From Astrothelium macrocarpum (lineage: Eukaryota > Ascomycota > Dothideomycetes > Trypetheliales > Trypetheliaceae): DNA of 64,000 nucleotides. Below, in pieces: positions 35,734 to 46,544 of the stretch. Both the position numbers and the translations under genes were made by a program. The stretch covers positions 1 to 64,000 of the forward strand of contig JAGEMR010000088.1 of NCBI GenBank assembly GCA_021030915.1, read 5' to 3'. The notes under the pieces are model-generated. The model was not told the DNA's origin and searched no databases. It saw only the letters and a program-made list of their open reading frames with translations. How positions within the stretch are numbered: the first letter of the stretch is position 1; every line of letters begins with the position of its first letter.

Positions 35734-36435
35734 ATGGCCACTAGAGGTGCTTTTAAACCCGCGCTTCTCATCATTGATGTGCAAAATGATTTTTGTCCGC
35801 CCGATGGCTCCTTAGCTGTCCCCGATGGTCGTTCCATTGCCCCAGTGATCAACAAGCTCCTTGATTTACCTTTCTTCCTAAGGGTTGCGACCAAGGACTG
35901 GCATCCCAAAGATCACATTTCGTTTGCTTCAAATCACGCGGCGCCGGACAACAAACCTTTCGAGTCCTACGCCACCATCGCCAATCCCTTGAACGAATCT
36001 GAAAGGCAAAACACCCGCCTGTGGCCTAATCACTGCGTGCAGGAAACTCGTGGCGCCGAACTTATTGATGAGATTGACAAAGCAAAGATCGACCTTGTCA
36101 TAGAGAAGGGCCAAGATCCGCGAGTGGAAATGTACAGTGCATTCGGAGACCCTTTTCGGAACCCGCAAGTCGCCAGGAGTGGATTAGGCGAGATGCTGAG
36201 GATCAATGGTGTTACTGACTGCTACGTATGTGGATTAGCTACGGACTATTGCGTTAAGTGGACCGCCCTGGATGCTGCTGAAGAGGGTTTTAAGGTATGG
36301 GTGGTCCAGGATGCAGTCAAGGGTGTAGATGAAAGTGAATGTAAGCAAGCATTTACTGACCTGGACAAGGCGGGTGTTACTGCCATTCGGAGCGATGGTC
36401 TTCAGATTGGGTGGGTAAAGGAGCTCGAGACTTAG
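35734..36435 (+). CDS. PNC1: Nicotinamidase (Pnc1 family)
   Basis: Single-exon frame of 233 aa from ATG in good context (AAAATGGCC). Nicotinamidase hydrolyses nicotinamide to nicotinate and ammonia in NAD+ salvage, relieving inhibition of sirtuins. The cysteine-hydrolase triad is visible: Asp15 in LLIIDVQNDF, Lys125 in VIEKGQ and Cys173 in GLATDYCVKWTALDA. Metal ligands Asp55 and His57 lie in TKDWHPKDH, with His100 in LWPNHCVQ. Length matches fungal Pnc1 proteins (about 216-240 aa). No introns, no damage, and no relation to the neighbouring genes. Confidence 0.94.
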   Translation: MATRGAFKPALLIIDVQNDFCPPDGSLAVPDGRSIAPVINKLLDLPFFLRVATKDWHPKDHISFASNHAAPDNKPFESYATIANPLNESERQNTRLWPNHCVQETRGAELIDEIDKAKIDLVIEKGQDPRVEMYSAFGDPFRNPQVARSGLGEMLRINGVTDCYVCGLATDYCVKWTALDAAEEGFKVWVVQDAVKGVDESECKQAFTDLDKAGVTAIRSDGLQIGWVKELET

Positions 36436-37322
36436 TACTGCGCCTAAAACTCGATTGTGTGATGGCTCGAAATGGCGATTTGGCGTTACCACCGATATGC
36501 ATCATCCTTTCCAGTTGACCAGCAGCTTGGACACTGCCGTTTGTGAAGCCAAGTTTTAGGTGAGCTGTCTTTGTTTCAACGAGCTTAGAGGAGACTCCTA
36601 AAGTGTGCATATTTCTGATGCATTATTGGTAGTTGATCAATTACCGGTGAAAGGGCCGCAAATAGTGCAACAATTGATAACAGAAGCTGCTTTCGCACTC
36701 GAAATATAGATTTAAAATTTGAAAAATGTATTTGCAGAAGAAGACTCTTGCATAGTCTAATAAAAATAGCGTAGAACTTCGTCCTGGGTGGTAAGATACG
36801 AAAGTACGGATTTGTCGTGTTTACAAGGAAACCTGGTCAAAGTCCTCATTTAAACTCGACATTTTTATACAACAAATGGTCTTTAGGGTTCGCCGTAGTT
36901 ACAAATACGGCTGTCTTTGCCAACCGCCAGCGCCACTGCAAAGACCATTGTGACAAATCCCTCTCCGCGCCCGAAAACAAGCAACGCTTTTTACACTTAA
37001 AAATTATGCGTCTACAATCTGACAGTGCATTACCAATGTTTAAAAAGCCAGCGGCATTTCCAAGCTGCTAAAGTCTCCTAGCAGAGCCCATAGCTTTCTT
37101 TCTGCCCACCAGCACGTCACAGCAACTTTGAATAACTCAAGCACACCGCATGTTCTGGCTCGACCAGAATGACCTTTCACAGGGGAGCCACGAGGCGTAC
37201 ACTACACTACAAGATTATGCGTACTTTTGAGAGATACGCCACAAAACAAATGACAAGATTAACCCGCATTTGCACTTCTGATACAAAAATGAGACTATTT
37301 ACAAGATTGATCGCTGACCTTT
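36436..37322. other. Intergenic with a short dispersed repeat
   Basis: No gene recognised. The segment 36751-36786 (containing AATAAAAATAGCGTAGAA) recurs at 46112-46148 in the same orientation. Confidence 0.5.
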
Positions 37323-38309
37323 TCAATCGGTCCAGCGATATCGGCCCAGCAATACCTTCCGCTGCTTCATCGAGTAGCGGCAACGCAGCGCAAAGATCCA
37401 TTCATTCACTATTTTGATTAAAAACAAGACTACAAGAATAATCAACAACAGCAACGTCAGCACTAGAATAAGAATGCTAAACATGCGAAAGGCCCACAAG
37501 ATATGACGCCATTGCTCATCGAGTTGCTCCACGGATGCGGCTACCTGCATCGATCCCAGCATGATTGACACAATCCCGAACATAAATAGGAGTGGCGGAT
37601 AGAAGCTGGCGAAGTAGTCTCCGTATTGCCGATAAGTTCGGTGATAGTACGCTTTGAAGAGTAAGAACTTGCAGTAAAAATTGAGTCTCGTGAGCCGGAT
37701 CTCGCCAAATCCGAATCTTCTCGAGACGTCATCATCTTGAATAGTGAGTAGTTGCCTGCGTAAAAGGCACCACTGCTCCCAGGTAACGGATACAGGAATG
37801 AGCGCTAGATCTTCATCTTTTGCAACTCTCAGATCGGACTCATACCGGATCAAATGAGCATAACTTCGAAGTAAGCCGAGAGCGCTACTGAGAATTATTT
37901 CGTGCCTGCAGCCGAGGGGTTTCTGGTAGTTTAAGAGACAGCTCTGCCAAAAATTCTGCGACAGAAGATAATAGGGGAGAGGTTTGAGATAGATCATGTC
38001 GTAGTACCATATCATATGGAGCTTTGGTTCCTCAGAAACCATGATGCGTCTGCCTTTGACTTTCTGTCTGTGCAGAGGCGATACATTGGCGCTCGACTGT
38101 GTGGACATCAACCACAAGTGCTCCGATATCTGGTCCAGGTCTCGGCATTCCAGATCCTCAGAAAGAAATGCTGAGAGGGCTTGTGAGTCATTAACCTCAA
38201 CGTCGAGATGACCCGGCAAATATGTACTGGTATGATTGACTAGACTAGCATGACTAGCTGCAGCGTCAATTGGTAACAATTGCAGAAACGGACGCTCGCT
38301 TCCATGCAT
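37323..38309 (-). CDS. Two-TM membrane protein of unknown function
   Basis: The start is taken at ATG 38309 (MHGSERPFLQLLPIDAAASH), giving 328 aa; the open frame reaches further upstream but without another ATG. The soluble N-terminal ~240 residues include RRIMVSEEPKLHMIWYYD, IYLKPLPYYLLSQNFW and LSSALGLLRSYAHLIRYESD. Two hydrophobic segments follow: LLFMFGIVSIMLGSM and ILILVLTLLLLIILVVLFLI. A short basic tail ends LLGRYRWTD. The pattern suggests a membrane-anchored protein with a large domain on one side. I have seen this general architecture among unnamed fungal proteins but cannot name a family or function. No lesions are visible. Confidence 0.65.
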   Translation of the reverse strand: MHGSERPFLQLLPIDAAASHASLVNHTSTYLPGHLDVEVNDSQALSAFLSEDLECRDLDQISEHLWLMSTQSSANVSPLHRQKVKGRRIMVSEEPKLHMIWYYDMIYLKPLPYYLLSQNFWQSCLLNYQKPLGCRHEIILSSALGLLRSYAHLIRYESDLRVAKDEDLALIPVSVTWEQWCLLRRQLLTIQDDDVSRRFGFGEIRLTRLNFYCKFLLFKAYYHRTYRQYGDYFASFYPPLLFMFGIVSIMLGSMQVAASVEQLDEQWRHILWAFRMFSILILVLTLLLLIILVVLFLIKIVNEWIFALRCRYSMKQRKVLLGRYRWTD

Positions 38310-39195
38310 ATTCGAGCGCCTCTTTATGGGGGGTTGGCGATTCAAAAATTAGGGTTCTCTACTTTACGTGGATGGAATTAGTATATGTATGCTTGATCGC
38401 ACAATACAAAAATGACGAGTCCCGTAGTCCTGTGATGTTTCAGATCCTGCTAAAGAATGAGTGCAATTTTCGAACCTGCCTTTTCTAGAAGAAAGAAGCG
38501 AGAAAACCACCATTAATACACGAACACAGACGGACCAGGCCATGGTCAATTGAGATTCATCCTTATATCTCAGACACAGCGCTGAGCAAGGTTGGCTGCT
38601 TTTCCCATCTCCCTTTGCATCGATGCGTGCATTTTCGTGCATCTGAAGCCTCACTCTGAACATTAGGCAAAGATGGCCCAGCCTATAGAATCCGGATGTT
38701 ACACTTCTATACGGATGGTTTTTTTTCTTTCTTGACACATCTGCCCAAAGGCAGGCGATTTGAGCGCAATTCATGTCCATCCACGTCACAGTCACATTCA
38801 TTTACATATATTCCTACAATGTGGGAGCTGAAGGAAAGAGTGGGTTCTTAGCAACCACTATAATTCGATGCCCGCTTTGTAGCCAAGGAACAATTGCTTT
38901 TTGTCGATTTGCAAGCATCCGTGAACACCGATTGAAGGGTCGTCGATTCCGCTGGGAACCACATTGGGAGTGGACGGCCTCAAGACTAAAAGGCTGTCTT
39001 GGTCACTGCTTGTGGCATCTAAGTGTACGTGCTCATGCTCCCTTTGGCTAATGAAGGGCAAGATTTCTTCATGCTTCTCAGATTAGTTGTTTAAAGCTGA
39101 GAGCTTTTGCACCACGTCCTTCTCATAGATATACTAAGAAACGTACAACAACTAAAAGGAAGGTTCAAGAATCTATCTACATTATCTCGTTCAGG
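38310..39195. other. Intergenic, no supported gene
   Basis: Frames at 38364-38801 (-) and 38773-39051 (+) carry no motif. No repeat recognised. Confidence 0.5.
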
Positions 39196-40784
39196 CTACT
39201 GCTCGCCTGAGATAACCATAAGCTCGTTGTTTCCAACTTTCACAGTGAGTTCTGCTAGGACATCAGTTTCTACAATCTCGTCTTCGATATCAAGATATGC
39301 GCCGACCACTCCCTCCTCAATCACCTTCATCGAGTTCTTGAGACTCCGCATTCCTAGATCCTTATCGTAGTAAATGTCCGCCAAGTGAGAGGAGATAGAC
39401 GCATCCATGGGCGTGCATAGGCGAATTTTGCCGAGGGCTTTTGGCGCATGGCCATCTGATTGCGTCAATACTCGCCCACGAATCGTGCTCATGAAGTCCA
39501 GGAGGAATTTGTGTGCACCAACAATCTGCCCACCCTTGTTGAAAGGGAGGAATGGAGCGAAGTCGGTAACTCGACCGGTGAGGGGCGGCTATGTACAGAT
39601 GTAGGAGTCTCCACCACGGCGCGCCCGATCCCGCGGCGCGACCATCAAATCAATTCTCACCACCGAACGTTCGAATTAAATTACCTCAATAATAATAAAT
39701 AATTAAATCGAATGAAATTGAATTAATAGAATTAATTCATATATTTTATTTAATATAATTATTTCAATTTAAATAATATTATAGAATTTATTTTATGTAT
39801 CATAAATAATTTTAATTAAAAGATATTTCATTCTCATTTATATGATTTTCTATCATTATTATAATATTTTGAATTTTTGACGCCGTTTCGTAGGTTGGGT
39901 AACCAAGATCGACTTGTAAAGATAGTATCTTTGCGTAATATTCAATGCGCTGGACAGTGTCTTCCGCGTCTCCTTTGAGTCGCACCATTTTTGAGAATGA
40001 AGTAGACATAAAGACTTCAAAGGCTCCTTGGAAGGATCGTTAGTAGGCAGGTCTTCATGGAATCTTTCCTAAAATACGTCTGGTATGTTGCTGGCAGGTG
40101 CGCCAAGACTGAGAAGTGTGGCTACCATTAGACCCGTTGGCTTATCAAACTTAAGAGTGTTAACAATGGCGAAGACCAGTAGCGGTATCCTATGATATTC
40201 GAAGTCGTAAAAGCAATTCACATCGCCCCCATACTGAGCAAAAGCGTGGACTGTTCGTATGTCGTTTGTCTCCACAGTATAGAACATAGCTGGCACGCCA
40301 AACGCAAGGTCGTTGACAGCTAGCGCACCCTTGGCTCTGCTCTATCTCTCAAGATATTTTTCAACGTGTTCTGCTGGTACTCCAGTTTTGACGAACCGCG
40401 CTAAATCCTCAATATCGGAATCTTCGCTATCGGAAGTATCAGATTGCCAATCCATTGGAGTCTGAGGCTCCGGAAGAAGGCAGTTCCAGCACTGATGGTC
40501 TTCCAGTTTTTGCCGCTGTCTTTTTTCTTCCTCTATGCGGGCCTGCTCAACGTTAATTCGCATCTTTTTCTGCCCTTGCGCAATTTCCCTTGCCTCATAC
40601 TCCAGCTCATGATGACTGGATGCCACCACCTTGTTTCGCGTTCTGGACCACTTGGAGGTCCCGAGAATTCTTGATTGGTTTCCGATTCCAACGCATCCGG
40701 AGTACATAGAGAATTATTGTCAATGCGAGACGACCAACCAGAATCAGGACTCGATGGACGATTCACTAGTCGAGCACTGGGCAA
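39196..40784 (-). pseudogene. Relic of an ankyrin / ClpB-like AAA+ ATPase with its core lost
   Basis: The 5' part reads as a coiled-coil, acidic region (INVEQARIEEEKRQRQKLED, DWQSDTSDSEDSDIEDLA) and then ankyrin-like sequence (VPAMFYTVETNDIRTVHAFA, PLLVFAIVNT, LLSLGAPASNIPDVF). It continues through LNITQRYYLYKS and QPTKRRQKF. The 3' part (about 39595-39196) is a ClpB/Hsp104-type C-terminal domain: VTDFAPFLPFNKGGQIVGAH, YYDKDLGMRSLKNSMKVIEE, YLDIEDEIVE. Two in-frame TAG stops (40342-40344 and 40069-40071) and a frame change near 40615 disable it. The middle, which should hold the Walker motifs, is absent; about 190 bp of AT-rich DNA sits there instead. Together this is a clear pseudogene, probably a deletion plus insertion. 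The domain calls rest on motif memory only. Confidence 0.7.
39680..39865. repeat. Short AT-rich block inside the ATPase relic
   Basis: About 190 bp with almost no G or C, of the same composition as the RIP blocks at 7.4-10.5 kb and 56.4-62.5 kb. No terminal repeats can be seen. It may be a fragment of a RIP-degraded transposon left where the ATPase core was. Confidence 0.55.
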
Positions 40785-41706
40785 GGCGACATGTAAGCTG
40801 TCACGTCCGCTTGGATGGAACGCGTTGCTCTTCGCAGTATATGTACCATATATAGGCGAAGTTTTATTAGTTTCTACGAAGGGTGTTCTTGGATGTTATG
40901 GAAGGAGTCACCGGTTAGTCAAGTGACCGGGGGCGAGCTGAAACTTCACTTTTACTAGATAGCTCCAACCTAGATACAACAATACACTACTGAATACACA
41001 CAACTTGTTCCATTTAGAGATACAACCCGACGTTAGAGGTAGCCTTGAAGCTAGCGGTGGGAGACGTCCAGTAGATAATGTTTCAGCCGACGTTTGGTAC
41101 TTATGGGAGGGATCAAGAAGCCGTCGTTGAAGCTTTCAGGTTTTGAGACCAGTCTTTTTTCTAAGAGTAGTCCCGCGTCGGGCTTGACACGCAGGTTCGT
41201 GATTGAACAACTGCAGGATGCGAAGCAGGACTTCAGGGTTTGAAGAAGGCGGATGGACCGCAATAGGTTGTAAGTTTGTTTTTCATGCCGGGCGTCAAGA
41301 CCTTGTCCAGCTCACAGCTTTCCCCCGCGCATTGCAGAAGACACAGGTCCATTCGACGCTCGTCTTTATCCGTCCGCCTCATCTAAGTCTTCAGACCGTA
41401 TAAGCAACATGGCCTCGGTGCAGCTTGATTGGAAGCAGCAATGCATGCCAATACGAGGCTTGCATACCACTTACTGGATCAAGAACGTACCGCTTCAGCT
41501 GAAGAAGTTATTGAGCCTTGTTGGATAGAGGCTTATCTGTCACAGCCTTCTTTCTGCTTGTCTCCCACCTTTGTAAATCCTACCTCGTGCGAACTGCGCT
41601 TGCTAAAGCCCTGGTCACTTTTACCGCTTCCGCTGTTTGTCTGTACCTCGCTCAAGTCTTGTGTACCTCTTGGAGCAACCTCATTTTTGAAACTTTTTGA
41701 TAGACC
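40785..41706. other. Divergent spacer, no supported gene
   Basis: About 0.9 kb between the ATPase relic (-) and the STAND receptor (+). Frames here (for example 41429 onwards) are alternative readings overlapping the receptor's start. Confidence 0.5.
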
Positions 41707-44700
41707 ATGGATACCACTCATTCTTTGCCTGACGACCTTGCTGCATCTGCAAAGTCGCTACGTTTACACCGATGGCGAGTGCTTGGCGTGCCGGAATATT
41801 TCGATGAATCACAGCTTCGAGTTTCTCTCGAGAAGAGTCACGCTTTACAAAACTACGCAGCTTCCGAGTGCTCAAGTGAAGGGGGTGCGAAAGACAATGG
41901 CGCTCAGGTTCGAAGTCTTGCTACAGCGATATGGGGAGACCAGAAAATTGCGACAGTCACGTTTGTAAACACTCCGAATATACTTCAGCAGGGCATCAGA
42001 ATCGATGTTTCAATTTCAATACCCAACTTAGACGGAAAGCAGCCAGCGGAGATAGAAGTCTTTATTGACAACCACTTCGAGGGCTGCACTGTGTTTCATA
42101 GTCCAAGCGGTACCGATCATGAGGTGGATCTTTTGGCTGTCCCTGGCCTGGGTAGCCACCCATTCGGAACTTTTACGAGCAAAACCACCGGCAATATGTG
42201 GTAGGTAGTCATACAAGTTGCTTCCACAATCATGATCTCATCCACACTAATCACGCAACTTGAAACCCAACTCTTGACATTCTCGAGTCCCTTTGTCACT
42301 CTACTAACTCATACTATCTATTTTCAGGCTAAGTGACGATCTCCCGAAAACTTTTCCTCGGGCCAGGCCCATTGTGTACGGTTACAATACCAAGCTGGAG
42401 AACAGCGACAGCTTTGCTGATTTAGGAGACTTGGCCAGCGGGCTTCAGCATACAATCATCGCGATCCAGAGAGAGAAGAAAATCCCCCTGATTCTTCTTG
42501 GTTATAGCATTGGAGGTTTAGTGATCCAGCAGACCTTGATCCGTCGCCAGAAACTTCCACTTTGGCCAATCGCAGGCATACTCTTCTTTGGGGTTCCGAA
42601 CGATGGAATGGATATTGAAGCAATTATTCCCATGGTCGGGGATCAGCCGAACCGACCCTTGATCGATTCATTCAATCGAATTAATACCAAAAATCTCAAC
42701 AATCGAGTAGATTTATTTAGAAGGTTAATCGCAGAAGCTCAGGTCCAGGTTTACTGCTTCTATGAGACCGAGAAGTCTTCGACCCCAGCTAAAGTAAGAT
42801 TCAATCCTAATGACTGGGGCCATTACTCGCTGACCACGCATATCCAGGATGAGGCTGGTCGCTATCGTATGATAGGCCCCAAAAAAACCCTTGTTTCCTA
42901 CCAATCGGCAACAGCCTGTATTGAGATTGACCAAAGGGATGAGTGCGCCATTTCAATGACTCGAGAGCACGCAAATCTTGTAAAGTTCAATAAAAATGAT
43001 CACGAATATGGCCAAGTTCTTGGCTATATTCAGCAGGTGTCCCGAATGTCTCGCGGTGCCCTACACAACGTCCACTCAAGTACTACTGAGCAGGTCGGTT
43101 CTCAATTCTAGTGTAGGCTCGTTTGCTGAGGGAAGGCAGTCAAGGAAGAGAGCTTGGTTCGTAGGGTTTCCAAGCGTGCAAAAAATCTGGGTTTCGGACG
43201 AAAACGTCTCTAAACTGGAGAAGGCTCTGATTAGGTGCCAAGAAAAACGTCCGAACACGTATGAGACTTTCTTTCTTTCGGGAGCCACGGGAACTGGGAA
43301 GACAGCATTTGCCAGGAAAGTCGCTGCGAGGGTAGGACATAAGTAAGCTTTATCGGTCCGGTTACGCCGGAAGAGAAAATCAGCAACTTGCTAACGAAAT
43401 CAGGTTCTGGGGTGTCTTTATGATTGACGCGAGAAGTTCTTACTCTCTGGGGCAAGGGGTCAAGTATATCTGCAATCGCTTTGCAACCCGACGGCCAAAT
43501 ACAGTAGAAGAGGCTTACAAGAAACTCTCGACGATTCGAGTATCCTGGGTGTTATTTCTCGACAATGTGAATGAGCCACTTTCGCTAGAGGAATTTTTTC
43601 GCAGCCTATCGCGCGTTATTATTGTTGTCATCTCCAGAGATCCCCAATACGAAAAGAAGTACAGCACAATCGGCTCTCTTCATCTTGAGGCAGTGAGCGA
43701 GGACGATGGCATTGAAGCCTTTTGCGCAGGCGCCGACATACATTCAGGGGACAAAAGCAAGCACGAATCATTGATTAGATCTATTGTTATTGAACATCTC
43801 CACGGTCACCCTTTTTCGATTCGTGTGGCCGCTGCATATATCTCTCAGAGACACTTGGCACTTGAGACCTACCCAGAGCTGCTAAAAGAGATGCAACAAA
43901 ACATCAGTGATGAAGAGGTCATCAATTCTAGTAATCTAGCCGGCGACCTCACCCAAATTCCTAACGAACCTATTCGGTCAACTCTGGAACTGACTCTGCA
44001 AGCCCTGGCATCAGACACATCAACCCATGTCCAAGATGCTGTTTCTCTGCTAGGAATTCTGGCAACTCTTGGCACACGTCGCATTGAGGATACTATCTTT
44101 GAGTTAGCATGTCAGCATTATCTCTCTCAGCTGCAACAGACATCCAAATCTCTGAACCTAGGCAATACTGACTTGGAGGTTTCCGGAGCGAGGCAGTGCA
44201 TCTCGGATCAGCTTCCAGACTTCCTTCGAGGCCCTCAATTCGACAGAGCACGATTTTCGAAAGCTTTAAATATCCTACGGAGATACAGGCTCGTCCTAGT
44301 GCAAGAGAATGTCCCGACCACACAAGCGATGCGCATATGGACTCACGAAAGCGTGATTGCTTGGTTTAGATTTAGACAAAGTCCTGAATATTATAAAGCG
44401 CTTTGGATTCAAGCTGCAATGATCATTGCTTTTGCCTCCGGACATACCTTTGATAGATCTCTTCGAAATATGCTTCCGACACATATCCAGGAGCTCATAG
44501 GCGGAATGAAATTACTCCAGACTAACATTTTTCCCTCAATTGATCAAGCTAACGTATTGTTCTCCTGCTATCTAGGCCTCAAACGTCAATCGCTCTTTGA
44601 CTTATGTCATAAGCTTTTGCAGCTCATGTTCCGTTTATTGGGGCTCGACTCATCTCAGCCATCAACAATATATGCAGAGCTATTTGCAGAGGAAGCAGTC

Positions 44701-45726
44701 TATTCAAAGGAAAAGAAGAATGCCAACTGCCCGGAATCGGTGGAACTGCTTCAGAAGTTGAATTGTGCCTACAACTCAAGTATGCTTGAGAAATCCCCTC
44801 TTTGCCTTCGCATTCAAAACGAGTTGAATGATGTTTACGAACAACTTGATCCTGTCGAGCTGATAAGGCATTTGAGAGTTGATTTATGCATTAGGAAAGA
44901 GGCCTTTGGTGAGACGTCTTCTCAACTTGAGGAAGTCGAAACCAGGTTGAACAGAGCTATCAATAGCTTTGATAAAGGCGGATCCCCGACGCCTTCGTTG
45001 GATCAGTATCGCTTGGCTGAGGTTCTGAGTGAGCAGGGGCAATCAGGCAAGGCTCTCGACATCTTGGTAAATTTGGAAAAGACTTATGCGAAGGGCAAAG
45101 ACGCAAACTGCCGTAATCACTTGGCGGTGAAGTTCGACATTGGTTGGGAATTGTTTCAAGATGGTAAACACAGACAAGCACTGCCATACTTCTTTGAATA
45201 CCAAGACGCGCTTTCAAAAAGGGGAGAGGAAAAAGGGCAATATTGTGGCAAAGCGCGATGGTATCTGGCTCGATGTTATCAATACGAGGGACAACTTGAA
45301 AAAGCTATCGACATTTTGCATCGCTCACTAGAGAGCATGTTCAAGGAAACTCCGAACGACAAGGCTGGAGCTGCATCGACTCATAATCTTCTCGGTTTGG
45401 TGTACAAACAGTCTGGAAACCTAGAGGAAGCGTTGAAACATTTGAGGAAGTGTGTTCGTCTAGGTGCAACCTCCTCAGTCCAGGCGCGACGCTTGCTGGA
45501 TTTTAGATATGAACTTGCAGTGGCATATAAGGAGAATCACGAATGGTTGAAATGCATTGAAGAGTCGGAGTTGGTGATGCACGAATTAAATGCGCAGAAA
45601 TCAACAAACCCAAATTGGGTTTTTGATGTCCAATCTATGCTCATGAAGGCGTATCGTGCCAGCGGTCATGACGATGATGCGGACGCGCTTTCCAACGCTT
45701 TTCGGGAGAGGTTTTACACTAAGTAG
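41707..45726 (+). CDS. STAND/NLR-like receptor: esterase-like domain, NB-ARC, TPR repeats
   Basis: Exons 41707-42200, 42328-43093, 43140-43342 and 43404-45726 give 1,261 aa in one frame. Introns: 127 nt (branch CTAAC), 46 nt and 61 nt (donor GTAAGC, branch CTAAC). The 46-nt intron (43094-43139, donor GTCGGT) is the least certain. The N-terminal half is an alpha/beta-hydrolase (SesB-like) domain: LLAVPGLGSHPFG, IVYGYNTKL and the nucleophile elbow LLGYSIGGLVIQQ (about residue 222). Then LVGFP-type linker WFVGFPSVQKIWV and NB-ARC: P-loop GATGTGKTAFARKV (about residue 468), Walker B WVLFLDNVNEP and VIIVVISRDPQ. The C-terminal ~250 residues are TPRs (ALDILVNLEKTYAKGKD, KARWYLARCYQYEGQLEKAI, AASTHNLLGLVYKQSGNLEE). 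Such proteins are candidate allorecognition or immune receptors; a ligand binds the repeats and the N-terminal enzyme domain acts. It appears intact. Confidence 0.85.
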
Positions 45727-46544
45727 AGTGCAACGGTGACCTCGGTAGGACTAGCGGCCATTCATGGTGTAGGCGAGAATGAGTGCACTTGTAAGGATTT
45801 TCTTGACGGAGCAAAAAGTCTCTGCGTCTCTCTGCAGAGTCCTAGGCAGATTGCCCAGAACTTCGCCTCTGGTGTAGAGGCTTCAATGCAGTGTGGTGCC
45901 AATGCGTCGAAAGCTGAATGTTCCGTAGAGGAAATTACTGAAGCTGGCAAGTATTTCTATGTACTTGCCATTATTTACGCTTTTTTCGACTTTTACTGTT
46001 GTTTGAATATCGGGAGAAATAGAGTAAAAAGGAACCAAATAATTGACCAAAAGCATTTCCAAGCTCTCGCAGGGCTCCATATCTCAAGGCATATTGAAGT
46101 GAAAGACTTACGCATAGCTTAATAAAAATAGCGTAGAATTTTGTCCTGAATAGTTGAGGGCAATTCCCGTGAAGTCATCATCCAGATCGGTGATTGGGAA
46201 GAGGACGGCTTGACTAATCTATCCGAACGCTGTATCGGCATCGGCTTCGGCACCCAAACCAAAAACTTCTATTGGCCACAACATGATACATCCAAAGCCG
46301 GTCAGAGTAGAATCTTCTCCGCAGGCATCGGCGTCCTGGCATATTCTGTGAGCTCAAGATCCGACACATCGCGCTTATTCCGTTCATTGGCCGAAGCCGA
46401 TTGATTTGGGGATTTATGCGAGGCTGAAGACGCTGCACTAGCCTCATCGGACGTTGTCTCGGCCCTGGTTCCTTCGAAAGTGAGCTCCAAAAACATCTCT
46501 TGACTCTTGGATAACCGTTGAAACGTGAAGGGAGCGTCCATTTT
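45727..46544. other. Convergent spacer with short dispersed repeat
   Basis: A 128-codon frame follows the receptor (45736-46122) but has no ATG start and no motif. Contains the second copy of the repeat seen at 36751-36786. A minus-strand frame at 46302-46541 starts with ATG just past the next gene's stop, but has no recognisable content. Confidence 0.45.

Noticed and set aside
45736..46122. 128-codon frame just after the esterase/NB-ARC receptor
   Set aside because: No ATG start, no motif and no splice to the receptor gene.
46302..46541. 79-codon minus-strand frame starting with ATG right after the GPI-protein stop
   Set aside because: Polar low-complexity sequence with no recognisable feature; could be 3' UTR of the neighbouring gene.
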